A stretch of DNA of 64,000 nucleotides from Marinobacter adhaerens HP15 (lineage in GTDB: Bacteria > Pseudomonadota > Gammaproteobacteria > Pseudomonadales > Oleiphilaceae). The notes under the pieces are model-generated. The model was not told the origin of the DNA. It saw only the letters and a list, made by a program, of their open reading frames with translations, and did not search any database. Position 1 is the first letter of the stretch, and each line of letters begins with the position of its first letter. Below, piece after piece: positions 28,033 to 37,257 of the stretch. Both the position numbers and the translations under genes were made by a program. Location of the stretch: the NCBI RefSeq assembly GCF_000166295.1, contig NC_017506.1:4340001-4404000 (forward strand). Reading direction: 5' to 3'.

Positions 28033-28776
28033 TCAGGCGACAAGTTCACCGGAAATAAAAGCTTGTGCCTGGCGCGACACCGGCGTTTCAAAAAACACGT
28101 CTGCAGGCGTGTGCTCCTGTACCTGGCCACCAGAGAGAAACAGAACGTCGCCGGCAAGCCGCCTGGCCTGGTGCAGGTCATGGGTTGTCATCACAATGCG
28201 TGTGCCCTGGTCATGAAATTCCTTAACGGCGGTTTCCACGGCCTTTATCGCAGCGGGGTCCAGTGCGGAGGTGGGTTCATCCAGAAACAGCACTGCCGGT
28301 GAAAGCGACCAGGCACGTGCCAGTGCCAGGCGTTGTTTCTCGCCGCCGGACAGCACCCGCGCAGGCGTGTCGGCGCAGGAGGAGAGGCCAAACCGGGCCA
28401 GGGCTTCGAGAGCCAGCTCTGTGCGCAGCTTGCGTGGCACATTGTTGACCGCCAGTGCGTGCCGGAGGTTGGCCAGCGCCGAACGGCGCAAAAGGATTGG
28501 CGTCTGAAAAACCATGGCCTGGCGGGGCGCACTGGCGCCTGACCAGCTCACGGCGCCCTCCGTCGGTGTCAGCAGGCCGTGCGCCAGTCGCAGCATGAGG
28601 CTCTTGCCGGCGCCATTGGGGCCCATTACCAGCGTGGGGCCGGGGCCATCGAGCGTGAACGAGCAGGGACCAAAAAGCCGGTGCCCGAAAGGGTTGAACT
28701 CAACGTTTTCAAAACGCAGCGAAGGGGGTGCGCTGAGCTCGATCGAATTGTTGAGAGGCACGTTCAACGAAGTCAT
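28033..28776 (-). CDS. tupC: Tungstate ABC transporter ATP-binding protein TupC
   Basis: 247-aa ABC ATPase with Walker A GPNGAGKS, signature LSGGEKQRLALARA, Walker B AVLFLDEPTSALD and an H-loop in VMTTHDL. No C-terminal regulatory (TOBE) domain, as in TupC rather than ModC. ATG overlaps the tupB stop (ATGA). It powers tungstate import with TupB and TupA. Confidence 0.9.
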   Translation of the reverse strand: MTSLNVPLNNSIELSAPPSLRFENVEFNPFGHRLFGPCSFTLDGPGPTLVMGPNGAGKSLMLRLAHGLLTPTEGAVSWSGASAPRQAMVFQTPILLRRSALANLRHALAVNNVPRKLRTELALEALARFGLSSCADTPARVLSGGEKQRLALARAWSLSPAVLFLDEPTSALDPAAIKAVETAVKEFHDQGTRIVMTTHDLHQARRLAGDVLFLSGGQVQEHTPADVFFETPVSRQAQAFISGELVA

Positions 28777-29471
28777 TCCATGCGCCTTTTTGCCATTTCA
28801 CTCAGAATGTAGGCCGTTGCGTTGATGGCCATAACCAGGGTCAGGAGCACGATGCCCAGACCCAACGCCAGGGGCAGGGCGCCCTTGCTTGTTTCCAGCA
28901 CGATGGCTGTGGTCATGACCCGCGTTACACCATCAATGTTGCCGCCAACCATCATCACGGCGCCTACTTCGGCGCTGGCCCGCCCGAACCCTGCGAGCAG
29001 AACGGTCAGCAGGGCGAAGCGGGCATCCCACAGCAGGGTGGGCATCATGCGCGCCCTGGACATGCCCAGAGAGACAAACTGTTCCCGGTATTCACCAAGC
29101 AACTCCTCCACTTTTTGCCGGGAAAGCGCAGCGAGAATAGGCAATACCAGAATCACCTGCGCAATCACCATGGCGCCGGGCGTGAACAAAAGCCCCAGCT
29201 CCCCGAGAGGCCCGGCCCGCGACAGCAGAAGGTAAACGCCAAGCCCGGCCACAACCGGAGGTAATCCCATGAGCGCATTCAACGCCACAATTACCCCGCC
29301 GCGCCCGGGGAACTGCCACAACGCGACTGCCGCACCGAGCGGAAAACCCAGCGTTGCCGCGATCAGGACTGCCAGAAGCGAAACCTGCAGCGAAAGCACC
29401 ACGATCTGGTACAGCGAGGCGTCGAGATTCACCAGTAGCGACAGCGCTACGTAAAACGCATTATCTTCCAC
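28773..29471 (-). CDS. tupB: Tungstate ABC transporter permease TupB
   Basis: 232-aa inner-membrane permease with five or six helices and the ABC-permease EAA-like loop (GASRARMM-type segment at SLGMSRARMMPTLLWD). The start is GTG at 29471, eight bases after AAGGAG. First gene of tupBCA, divergent from the regulator gene across 118 bp, so the operon is probably controlled by that regulator in response to W/Mo. Confidence 0.9.
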   Translation of the reverse strand: MEDNAFYVALSLLVNLDASLYQIVVLSLQVSLLAVLIAATLGFPLGAAVALWQFPGRGGVIVALNALMGLPPVVAGLGVYLLLSRAGPLGELGLLFTPGAMVIAQVILVLPILAALSRQKVEELLGEYREQFVSLGMSRARMMPTLLWDARFALLTVLLAGFGRASAEVGAVMMVGGNIDGVTRVMTTAIVLETSKGALPLALGLGIVLLTLVMAINATAYILSEMAKRRME

Positions 29472-29589
29472 AGCAGCGTCTCCTTAGTGTTGAGCATCGT
29501 GGCGTTTTTAACTACGCTTTGCACAGCCTGCTGAAAAATATGCAGCCAAAAACAGTCTGGTGCTTTTGCCCGATCCGCCGGAGAAACCG

Positions 29590-30474
29590 ATGTCCCTTCC
29601 CGCCTATCTCACTACGGCCGAGGCCGCCGAGTATCTGCGCCTGAAAGAACGCAAGGTCTACGATCTGGTCAGCCAGGGTGTCATTCCCTGTGTGCGAATT
29701 ACCGGAAAGCTATTGTTCCCACGCCAGCGTATTGATTTGTGGCTGATGAACCATCTGGAAGGGGACGACGCGATCAGTGCGCCAACCCCGCCGGTGCTGG
29801 TGGGTAGTCAGGACCCGCTGCTCGAATGGGCGGTAAAGGAGAGCAACGCAGAGCTGGCCATGTTGTGCCAGGGAAGCGGTGATGGGGTGCAGCGGCTGGT
29901 CGATGGTCGGGCCATGCTCGCGGGTATGCATATCTGGCACGCCGAGAGCGAGCGTTATAACGATCCGGCAACCCTGGGTTTGACCGGGATGCGAGACCTG
30001 GTGCTGATTCGTTGGGCCAAGCGACAGCAGGGCCTGCTCCTGGCGCCGGGCAATCCCCACAAACTGACACAACTGGAGGATATCGCGCGGCCCGGTCTTC
30101 GCCTGGCCCATCGACAGCCGGATGCCGGTGTCAGTCATCTGTTGCAGAGCCTGCTTGCCCGCCATCGTATCGAGGGCAGTCAGCTGACCTGGGCCGAGCA
30201 TCCTTCACTCAGCGAGGATGATCTGGCCCTGGCCATTCGCCAGGGGGAGGCGGACGTGGGCATAGGTATAGAAGCGGCGGCAAGGCGGCAGGGCCTGGCG
30301 TTTATCCCGCTGCAGCAGGAGCATTTTGACCTGGCCATGCGCCGGCGTCATTACTTCGAACCCGCCATGCAGCGATTGCTGGCTTTTGCCCGCAGTGAAC
30401 GATTTGTTCAGCGAGCGGAGGCATTGGGTGGTTATAATATCAGTGAGCTTGGAAACGTTGTGTACAACGCCTGA
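29590..30474 (+). CDS. Excisionase-type HTH plus periplasmic-binding-like effector domain, oxyanion regulator
   Basis: 294-aa cytoplasmic regulator. Residues about 5-52 form a MerR/excisionase-type winged HTH (LTTAEAAEYLRLKERKVYDLVSQG). Residues about 75-290 form a PBP-like domain related to oxyanion-binding proteins (LVLIRWAKRQQGLLLAPGNP, GEADVGIGIEAAAR). This architecture occurs in molybdate/tungstate-responsive regulators that replace ModE. GGAG lies seven bases before the ATG. It is divergent from tupBCA and 38 bp upstream of a MOT1-type transporter, so it probably senses imported W or Mo and controls both. Confidence 0.8.
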   Translation: MSLPAYLTTAEAAEYLRLKERKVYDLVSQGVIPCVRITGKLLFPRQRIDLWLMNHLEGDDAISAPTPPVLVGSQDPLLEWAVKESNAELAMLCQGSGDGVQRLVDGRAMLAGMHIWHAESERYNDPATLGLTGMRDLVLIRWAKRQQGLLLAPGNPHKLTQLEDIARPGLRLAHRQPDAGVSHLLQSLLARHRIEGSQLTWAEHPSLSEDDLALAIRQGEADVGIGIEAAARRQGLAFIPLQQEHFDLAMRRRHYFEPAMQRLLAFARSERFVQRAEALGGYNISELGNVVYNA

Positions 30475-30512
30475 GCAAAAATAATAAACAGGCAGATCAA
30501 GCAGGGGCCTGC

Positions 30513-31643
30513 ATGGGGTCAATCGGAAACAGAACTGTCAAAGAGTTCAGCGGCGCTTTGGGAGACATTGGTACCCTGCTGCCACTGAGCCTTGGTGCTA
30601 TTGGCGTGGCCGGGCTGGCGCCGGTACCGGTTCTGCTGGGGTTTGCCCTCTTCTATATCGCCACCGGTCTGTATTATCGACTGCCGGTGCCTGTGCAACC
30701 CATGAAAGCGGTGGCCGCGCTTCTTCTTACCACCCAGGTCAGCGCCCAGAGCCTCGTTGCCAGTGGTGTTCTGATCGGCGCGATTCTTCTGATTCTCGGT
30801 TCAACCGGGTGGATCAACCGGGCTGCGCGCCTGGTACCGGGGTCGGTGTTGAGCGGCCTGCAGTTGGGGCTGGGGTTGTTGTTGGCCAGCATGAGCCTGG
30901 AACTGATGACTACCTCTTTGCCGTTGGGGCTCCTGGTCCTTGCGTTGCTGGCCGTCACCCTGAAACTTTTCCCCAGTTGGCCTGCGGCATTGCTTGGTCT
31001 TGCCGTGGCGATGGTTCTCGGTGCGCTGCTGGGCTCCCCCGGGCTACCGCTACCCGCCGATCCGGCGATTTTCTCGATGCCGGAGCTGCCCTCAATGGAT
31101 GACTGGCAGCAGGGATTTTCCATCCTGGTGCTGCCACAACTGGCGCTGACCATCACCAACGCGATCGTTCTGACGGCCCTGGTGGTCGGGGATTATTTCG
31201 GCGACCAGTCCCGGGTTTCGCCTGCGCGTCTTTCCGTTACAACCGGCCTGGCCAACCTGTGCCTGGTTCCGTTCGGTGCCTTGCCCATGTGTCATGGCGC
31301 TGGCGGTGTTGCAGCACACTATCGGTTCGGTGCCCGCACGGGCATTGCGCCGGTCCTGCTGGGCGTGGGTTTGCTTCTGGTGGCAATCGTACCCGGCGGG
31401 TTGTCGTTTATCGCGGCTGTACCCGCGGCCGGTCTTGGCGCCTTGCTCATGGTCGCAGCTGTTGAGCTTGGCCTCACCAGGCGTCTCTGGACCGCGAAAC
31501 CATCCTGCTGGCCGGTGATCGGAATCACCGCACTGATTACCTTCTGGGCCGACCCGTTTTTCGGATTCCTGGCCGGGGTGGCGGCGGAGACGTTCCGGAC
31601 TGCCTGGTTGCGGGGACGATTCAACGGTGTGCATCAGGACTGA
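30513..31643 (+). CDS. MOT1/SulP-like molybdate (oxyanion) transporter
   Basis: 376-aa membrane protein with about ten to eleven helices. The hallmark of the MOT1 family is visible: GDIGTLLPL near the N-terminus and PVPVQPMKAVAA near residue 50, with GALPMCHGAGGVAAHYRFG in the C-terminal half. The STAS domain of true SulP sulfate carriers is missing. MOT1 proteins carry molybdate with high affinity. Context (tup operon, W/Mo regulator, cofactor genes) supports molybdate or tungstate over sulfate. It runs to 10 bp before the converging FAD-oxidase stop. Confidence 0.85.
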   Translation: MGSIGNRTVKEFSGALGDIGTLLPLSLGAIGVAGLAPVPVLLGFALFYIATGLYYRLPVPVQPMKAVAALLLTTQVSAQSLVASGVLIGAILLILGSTGWINRAARLVPGSVLSGLQLGLGLLLASMSLELMTTSLPLGLLVLALLAVTLKLFPSWPAALLGLAVAMVLGALLGSPGLPLPADPAIFSMPELPSMDDWQQGFSILVLPQLALTITNAIVLTALVVGDYFGDQSRVSPARLSVTTGLANLCLVPFGALPMCHGAGGVAAHYRFGARTGIAPVLLGVGLLLVAIVPGGLSFIAAVPAAGLGALLMVAAVELGLTRRLWTAKPSCWPVIGITALITFWADPFFGFLAGVAAETFRTAWLRGRFNGVHQD

Positions 31644-31653
31644 GAGAGCTGCC

Positions 31654-33336
31654 TCAGTCTCCCAATACCCCCCGAATGCCAACGTTTTTATCCTGCGGAT
31701 CAAACAAAGCGCCCGGATTCAGGATGCCCTGAGGATCCAGGAAGTGCTTGCCCGCCGCCAGGGTCTGACGAAACAGCGGTGATGTCTGCTGCTCATAGCC
31801 AAAGCGATGATCCCGGCCAACGGCGTGGTGATGGGTGACGGTAGCGCCTTGCTCGGCCAGCACTTCCATGGAGATGCGCTTGAGCTGTTTCCACTTTTCC
31901 AGGGCTTTGCCCAGATCGCCGGTGGTGTCGCCCACGCAATAAAAAGTGAAATAGGGTGCGGGACCGTCCGGGTAAACGTGAGTAAAACGGCAGGAAAAGG
32001 AAAACGGACGTTGCGTGATCTCCCTAAGCGCGGTCTCCATGGTGGATTTTACCGCCTTGTAGAGCTCCGGGAACTTGTCCCAGGTAATCGCGGTTTCGAA
32101 GGTGTCGGCAATCATGCCCATGGCTGTCAGGCGGTTACGCCAGTAGGGCATGCGAATAAAAGCATTACGCCACGACTCGGCCTCGCTGGCCCCTTTCTCT
32201 GAATGATCCGGGTTATAGGAAATGCCATCTTTTTGCAGAACGCCGCCATGCTCCTCGGCAATAGCAACGGCCCTTTCGATTTTCTGGTCTTGGGGATGGT
32301 CTGCGGATTCGAAGCCAAGAACCAGAACGGCGCAAGGCCTGTCAGCAATCCGGTTGATGATCACTTCGGCTTCATCGAGCAGGCGGCAGTTGGATGGAAA
32401 CAAGCCCGATTGCGCAATCTGCCGGACCGCATCGACGCCTTTCATAAAACCGTCAAACCGCACCGAGGCCGTTGCTCTCCAGGTGGGACGGTGCTGCAGT
32501 CGCATGGTTGCCTCGGTAATGATGCCCAGGGTTCCCTCCGAACCACAGATCATGCGATCTGCCGAGGGACCGGCACCTGAGCCGGGCAAGGCCCGGGTCT
32601 CGATAATGCCTTTGGGCGTGATCAGCCTGGTTGCTTCCACCATGTCTTCAATGTGGGTGTAGACGGTCGCAAAGTGCCCGCCAGCGCGTGTGGCGAGCAT
32701 GCCTCCCAGGCTCACAAAGGGAAAGCTCTGCGGATAGTGGCGCAGCGTCAATCCGTGCTGTTTTAACTGCCGCTCAAGATCCGGGCCTTTGATACCAGCC
32801 TGAATCCGTGCCCGGCGGCTGACCGGATCGATCTCCAGAATCCGGTCCAGGTTCTCCATATCAACGCTGATGGTCGCCCGGTAGCTGTCGCCAACATCGG
32901 GCTCAACGCCGCCACAGACGCTGGTGCCGCCACCAAAGGGGATAAGTGCAATGTTGTTTGCGGCCGCATAGCTGAACAGTTGCTGGATGTCGTCTTCGGT
33001 TTTGGGAAAGGCAACGGCGTCGGGCGGATTATGTACTTGCCGCATCAGCATCCGGGCCATATCGGCGTAGGACTTTCCGTAGCTGTGCACCAGACGGTCG
33101 TAGGGCGTCGTGGAAATAATGTCTGACAGGTGCTCGGGAATCGTTGGTAATCGGGACGCGGGAAGCTCGAAGTCTTCAACCGCTGGTGGCTCAATCTCCA
33201 CCAGACCTTCCGGTACAAACATTTTCGTGACCGTTTCGATCATGGCATGTTCGTCCGGGTGCAGATCCTCGTCCTCATAGCCCCAGCCCCAGAACCGCAG
33301 GGGTTTGCGAAGTGACTTGGTGCCGGATTCAGGCAT
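31654..33336 (-). CDS. FAD-linked oxidase, alkyl-DHAP synthase-like
   Basis: 560-aa flavoprotein with a PCMH-type FAD domain (PFGGGTSVCGGVEP, SLGGMLATRAGGHFAT) and a C-terminal cap. The sequence VTHHHAVGRDHRFG matches the histidine active-site stretch of alkyldihydroxyacetonephosphate synthase and related D-2-hydroxyacid dehydrogenases. The true substrate is unknown: bacterial relatives include ether-lipid and lactate/glycolate-type enzymes. I start it at the ATG at 33336 (GGAG six bases upstream); an in-frame ATG at 33348 is also possible. Isolated between convergent MOT1 and a divergent glutaredoxin gene. Confidence 0.82.
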   Translation of the reverse strand: MPESGTKSLRKPLRFWGWGYEDEDLHPDEHAMIETVTKMFVPEGLVEIEPPAVEDFELPASRLPTIPEHLSDIISTTPYDRLVHSYGKSYADMARMLMRQVHNPPDAVAFPKTEDDIQQLFSYAAANNIALIPFGGGTSVCGGVEPDVGDSYRATISVDMENLDRILEIDPVSRRARIQAGIKGPDLERQLKQHGLTLRHYPQSFPFVSLGGMLATRAGGHFATVYTHIEDMVEATRLITPKGIIETRALPGSGAGPSADRMICGSEGTLGIITEATMRLQHRPTWRATASVRFDGFMKGVDAVRQIAQSGLFPSNCRLLDEAEVIINRIADRPCAVLVLGFESADHPQDQKIERAVAIAEEHGGVLQKDGISYNPDHSEKGASEAESWRNAFIRMPYWRNRLTAMGMIADTFETAITWDKFPELYKAVKSTMETALREITQRPFSFSCRFTHVYPDGPAPYFTFYCVGDTTGDLGKALEKWKQLKRISMEVLAEQGATVTHHHAVGRDHRFGYEQQTSPLFRQTLAAGKHFLDPQGILNPGALFDPQDKNVGIRGVLGD

Positions 33337-33487
33337 CTGGTTCTCCATCTGTGAAGGGGCTGCCCCGTTACTCTGAACACTTCATCCTTTGAAATGATAT
33401 CCTCGTACACCACTATCAGACACGCAAATAAATCCTGAATGCCGCTATCCTTCAGGCCACCTTTAATGAGGAGTTCGAGCCTTACCC

Positions 33488-33880
33488 ATGAAAGTTATTA
33501 TTCGTTATTTTTTCCGCACCCTGCGTCTGGTACTGACGCCCTTTATGCTACTCAGCGAAAAGCTCAGCACGCCAGAGAGCGTGAATCGAAGCGCTGAAGA
33601 GCAGGCCCGTGTCGATGAAGCCAGCAAGGATCTCGCCCTTTACCAGTTCAAGGCTTGCCCGTTCTGTATCAAGGTAAGAAAGGAAATTGCCAGGCTGGGT
33701 CTCAACATCGAAACCCGCGACGCCCAGCATGACCCGGAGCATCGTGCGGCGTTGGAAGCCGGTGGGGGTCGTGTCAAAGTGCCCTGCCTGAAGATTCGGC
33801 ATGAGGATGGCAGTGCAGGTTGGTTGTACGAGTCTGGTGAGATCAAGGCATGGTTGCAGGAGCGGTTTGAGCCGGCCTGA
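33488..33880 (+). CDS. Glutaredoxin-family protein with N-terminal membrane anchor
   Basis: 130 aa. A basic, hydrophobic start (KVIIRYFFRTLRLVLTPFMLL) looks like a membrane anchor. A glutaredoxin fold follows with active site CPFC, and the typical KVPCLKI cis-Pro region and GSAGWLYESGEI glutathione contact. Likely a membrane-tethered thiol oxidoreductase facing the cytoplasm. Similar anchored glutaredoxins are common in marine gammaproteobacteria. Confidence 0.85.
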   Translation: MKVIIRYFFRTLRLVLTPFMLLSEKLSTPESVNRSAEEQARVDEASKDLALYQFKACPFCIKVRKEIARLGLNIETRDAQHDPEHRAALEAGGGRVKVPCLKIRHEDGSAGWLYESGEIKAWLQERFEPA

Positions 33881-33921
33881 GTGCGTTTATTGATGGAGTG
33901 GGCCTGGTCAGCCACTCAGCA

Positions 33922-34392
33922 TCATTTCTCCGGAATGGTCGACTCCAGTGAAATGTCGATAAGCTCATGCTGAAGCTTTTTCAGAAGGTGAAGCAGGCTG
34001 ACACCGTCATCAAAACTCATCCCTTGCATGGCCTGTCTGTAGAACTCGGCAATCGAGTCTTGCAGCCGGTCCCAGAAAAGCCGACCAGACTCGGTCAGAA
34101 CGACCAGTCTGGCTCGGCGATCCTGGGGGTCCGGTATCCGGACGACATGCCCGTCCCGCTCCATTCGTTTGAGCACTCCGTCGAGGTTTTGTCGACTGAC
34201 GTAGAGGTACTCTTTCAGTTGATTGAATGAGGTGCCGTCTTCGAAGCCTTCCCGCGACAGTGCGCCCAGAACCGCCCACTGCACGGCGCTGATGCCCATT
34301 TCATTCTGAACCTGGCGCTGGAGAATGTTTCCGGTCTGGAACAGGCGGAAAAACAGGCGGTTGGGTATGCCTCCGGATTCATTGACGATCAT
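33922..34392 (-). CDS. badR: MarR-family regulator, BadR-like
   Basis: Winged-helix dimeric regulator, 156 aa from the ATG at 34392, which has AGGAG at ideal distance. A GTG at 34479 overlapping the aliB stop (GTGA) is an alternative start adding 29 residues. The MarR wHTH core is clear (FNQLKEYLYVSRQNLDGVLKRMERDGHVVRIPDPQDRRARLVVLTESG). In Rhodopseudomonas palustris BadR is a MarR repressor of this pathway relieved by an alicyclic CoA thioester. Being the last gene of the same operon, this one should autoregulate through the promoter near 39020. Confidence 0.8.
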   Translation of the reverse strand: MIVNESGGIPNRLFFRLFQTGNILQRQVQNEMGISAVQWAVLGALSREGFEDGTSFNQLKEYLYVSRQNLDGVLKRMERDGHVVRIPDPQDRRARLVVLTESGRLFWDRLQDSIAEFYRQAMQGMSFDDGVSLLHLLKKLQHELIDISLESTIPEK

Positions 34393-34475
34393 CTGCACTC
34401 CTGTAATGCCCTGCTGGCGGCTGAACCGGTGAGGGCGGTTTTCGGCGTCCTGAATCACGGAAGGCATGGGACGCG

Positions 34476-35615
34476 TCACTTTGGCAGGTATTCGCGGGCG
34501 ATAATGTTTTTCATGATCTGCGCGGTACCGTCACCTATCTGAAGGCCCAGAACATCCCTCAACCGTTGGGCGAAAGGCAGATCCTCACCCCATCCGGTAT
34601 GGCCATGGGCCAGCAGGCACTGTTTGACCACGTCGAAGGCGAGCTTTGGCCCCCACCACTTGTTCATGGCTGCTTCTGCGTTGTGGGGCCGATTGTTGTC
34701 CTTGAGCCAGAGCGCATGGTAGCACTGCATGCGGGCCGCATGAACATAGGTCTGGTATTCGGCCAGCGGGTGGGTCAGACCCTGGAATGCAGACAGGTTC
34801 TGGCCGAAGGCGGTACGCTCGGTCAGCCACTGCCAGGTTTCATCCAGGGACTGCTGGGCCACCGCCAGGCATTGCAGGCCGATCAGGGCGCGGCTGTAAT
34901 CGAAACCCTGCATCACCTGTTTGAAGCCTTTGCCCTCGTCGCCCATCATCTGGCTGGCGTGAACTTCCACGTTATCGAAGAAGATGGAGCCGCGGCCGAT
35001 AGCGCGCTGGCCGTTGTCTTCGAAGCGGGTTGTGGTAATGCCCGGGCTGTCCATCGGAACCAGAAACGCGCTGATGCCGGAAGCGCGCTGTTCCACCGTC
35101 CCGGTGCGGGCAAACACCACCGCCACATCGGCCTGGTCGGCCATGGAGATGGAGGTTTTTTCGCCGTTGAGCACGTAGACGTCGCCCTTTTTCTCCGCTT
35201 TCAGACGCAGGTTGGCAGCGTCGGAGCCCCCGTGGGGTTCGGTCAGCGCGATACAGGCTACTTTCTGGCCGCTGGTCATACCGTGCAACCATTCTTTGGC
35301 AAGGTCGGGCGCGGCGTGGCTCGCGATAATCTGGCCGTTGAGGGAAGTCAGAAGGGGAATGTAGCCAACGTTGAAATCCCCTTTTGAGATCTCCTCGATG
35401 ATCAGGCCGCTGGTAACACAGTCCATGCCGCTGCCGCCGAATTCCTCCGGTAGCTCGCCACCGAGCAGTCCCATCTCGCCGAGTTGGCGGATGACGTCCT
35501 TTTCGATAATCCCTTCCTGGTCTCGCTTGCGATAGCCCGGAGCCAGAACCTCGGCACTGAAGCGGGCCACAACCTCGCGAATCGCGTTCTGTTCTTCATT
35601 GAAACCGAAATTCAT
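34476..35615 (-). CDS. aliB: Cyclohexanecarboxyl-CoA dehydrogenase, AliB-like acyl-CoA dehydrogenase
   Basis: 379-aa FAD enzyme of the acyl-CoA dehydrogenase fold. Family blocks: ALTEPHGGSDAANL (FAD/substrate), FDYSRALIGLQCLAVAQQSLDET and the C-terminal HGHTGWGEDLPFAQRLRDV. In this operon it should oxidise cyclohexanecarboxyl-CoA to cyclohex-1-enecarboxyl-CoA with electrons to ETF. Identification as AliB rests on the aliA-badH-badI-badR neighbours more than on unique residues. 24 bp from badI. Confidence 0.82.
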   Translation of the reverse strand: MNFGFNEEQNAIREVVARFSAEVLAPGYRKRDQEGIIEKDVIRQLGEMGLLGGELPEEFGGSGMDCVTSGLIIEEISKGDFNVGYIPLLTSLNGQIIASHAAPDLAKEWLHGMTSGQKVACIALTEPHGGSDAANLRLKAEKKGDVYVLNGEKTSISMADQADVAVVFARTGTVEQRASGISAFLVPMDSPGITTTRFEDNGQRAIGRGSIFFDNVEVHASQMMGDEGKGFKQVMQGFDYSRALIGLQCLAVAQQSLDETWQWLTERTAFGQNLSAFQGLTHPLAEYQTYVHAARMQCYHALWLKDNNRPHNAEAAMNKWWGPKLAFDVVKQCLLAHGHTGWGEDLPFAQRLRDVLGLQIGDGTAQIMKNIIAREYLPK

Positions 35616-35639
35616 GATGCTCTCCGGGCTATCTGGCCG

Positions 35640-36422
35640 TTACTTGTAGTACTTGCGGAATTCCGGCTTGCGCTTTTCCAGGAAGGCGTTCACGCCTTCT
35701 TTGGACTCGTCGGTGTCGTAGTAGAGGCTCAGGGCCTGCATGCCGAGGGCGCCGATACCGGCAATGTTGTCGCTGTCGGCATTGAAAGAGCGCTTGGCGA
35801 TGGAAATGGCCGTTGGGCTTTTTTCCAGGATTTCCTCGCACCACTTCTGCACTTCCTCGTCCAGTTGCTCTGGCGGAACCACGGCGTTGACCAGGCCCCA
35901 CTCCAGCGCCTGCTGAGCGGAATACTTGCGGCACAGGTACCAGATCTCCCGGGCCCGTTTCTCGCCCACGACTCGGGCCAGGTAGGCGGTGCCAAAGCCG
36001 GGGTCCACTGAACCCACTTTGGGGCCGACCTGGCCGAAGATGGCGGTTTCCGAGGCAATGCTCAGATCACAGATCACGTGCAGCACGTGGCCGCCCCCGA
36101 TGGCGAAGCCATTGACCCGGGCGATCACCGGTTTTGGCACTTCGCGAATGGTGCGCTGAAGCTCTTCCACCGGCAGGCCGATCAGGCCACGGCCGTCGTA
36201 CTGGCCCTCGTGTGCGCCCTGGTCACCGCCGGTGCAGAACGCTTTTTCACCGGCGCCCGTGAACACGATGACGCCGATATCCTTGTTCCAGCCGGCGCGG
36301 TTAAACGCGTCCAGCAGTTCCATGCAGGTCTGTCCCCGGAAGGCGTTGTAGCGGTCCGGCCGGTTGATGGTGATGGTGGCGACGCCGTTGTTTTCGTCGT
36401 ATAGGATGTCTTCGTAAGTCAT
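35640..36422 (-). CDS. badI: 2-Ketocyclohexanecarboxyl-CoA hydrolase BadI
   Basis: Crotonase-fold ring-opening enzyme that converts 2-ketocyclohexanecarboxyl-CoA to pimelyl-CoA. It is 260 aa, the length I recall for R. palustris BadI. It has the MenB-like features of the subgroup: NRPDRYNAFRGQT, GGDQGAHEGQYDGRG, the oxyanion segment VNGFAIGGGHVLHVICDL, and GPKVGSVDPGFG. These set it apart from ordinary enoyl-CoA hydratases. Confidence 0.88.
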   Translation of the reverse strand: MTYEDILYDENNGVATITINRPDRYNAFRGQTCMELLDAFNRAGWNKDIGVIVFTGAGEKAFCTGGDQGAHEGQYDGRGLIGLPVEELQRTIREVPKPVIARVNGFAIGGGHVLHVICDLSIASETAIFGQVGPKVGSVDPGFGTAYLARVVGEKRAREIWYLCRKYSAQQALEWGLVNAVVPPEQLDEEVQKWCEEILEKSPTAISIAKRSFNADSDNIAGIGALGMQALSLYYDTDESKEGVNAFLEKRKPEFRKYYK

Positions 36423-36454
36423 GGTCCGTTCTCCTGAATCGTGTAACGGGTTGC

Positions 36455-37222
36455 TTAGCCGGCCATGGTCAGGCCGCCGGATACGCTGATCACCTGGCCA
36501 GTGATGAAGTTGGCGTCGTCACTGGCGAGCAGGGCGATGAGGCCGGGGTAGTCCTCCGGTTGGGCCAGGCGCTTCATGGGCACCGCGTTGCGGAAGGCTT
36601 CAAGCAGCTTCTCCGGGTTTGGGGCGGTTTCTGCCACGCCCTTGAGCAAGGCGGTGTCGGTGGGGCCGGGGCAGACCACGTTCAGACACACATTCTTGGT
36701 GGCCAGCTCCCGCGCCACGGTCTTGCTGAAACCCACCAGGCCGGCCTTGCAGGCGGCGTAGACGGATTCTCCGGATGAGCCCACCCGGGCCGCGTCGGAG
36801 GCGACGTTGATCACCTTGCCGCCGCCGGCAGCAATCATTCCTGGCAGCACGACATGGTGCATGTTCAGGGCGCCGGTGAGGTTCACAGCGATCAGCTGGT
36901 CCCAGAGTTTCGGCTCGGTCTTCAGGAATGGCATAAAGCGGTCGAAACCGGCGTTGTTGACCAGCACGGTGGGTACGCCCAGATCGCTTTCGATGGCGGC
37001 CACGGTGTCAGTGATCATGGCGTAATCGGTGATGTCGGCGGCGTAAGCTTTTGCCCGGCCTCCAGCTTCGGTAATCAGGTCTGCCGTGGCCCGGGCGGTG
37101 CTTTCGTCGCGGTCCAGCACCGCCACCAGGCTGCCTTCCTCAGCAAAGCGCAGGCACACGGCACGACCAATGCCGCCACCGCCACCGGTCACGATGACTG
37201 TTTTTCCCTCGAGGCCTCTCAT
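36455..37222 (-). CDS. badH: 2-Hydroxycyclohexanecarboxyl-CoA dehydrogenase BadH (SDR)
   Basis: 255-aa NAD-dependent short-chain dehydrogenase. It has TGGGGGIGRA cofactor binding, NNAG, and the catalytic Ser-Tyr-Lys (SDAARVGSSGESVYAACKAG). The stretch LNMHHVVLPGM and the ending FITGQVISVSGGLTMAG strongly resemble R. palustris BadH. AGGAG precedes the ATG at 37222; an ATG at 37252 is also in frame. It acts between the missing hydratase BadK and BadI. Confidence 0.88.
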   Translation of the reverse strand: MRGLEGKTVIVTGGGGGIGRAVCLRFAEEGSLVAVLDRDESTARATADLITEAGGRAKAYAADITDYAMITDTVAAIESDLGVPTVLVNNAGFDRFMPFLKTEPKLWDQLIAVNLTGALNMHHVVLPGMIAAGGGKVINVASDAARVGSSGESVYAACKAGLVGFSKTVARELATKNVCLNVVCPGPTDTALLKGVAETAPNPEKLLEAFRNAVPMKRLAQPEDYPGLIALLASDDANFITGQVISVSGGLTMAG

Positions 37223-37257
37223 GATGACTTGCTCCTGTTGTTGTGAGATCAATGGGA

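Noticed and set aside
34566..35387. 273-codon open frame opposite aliB
   Set aside because: Antisense shadow; aliB is well supported.
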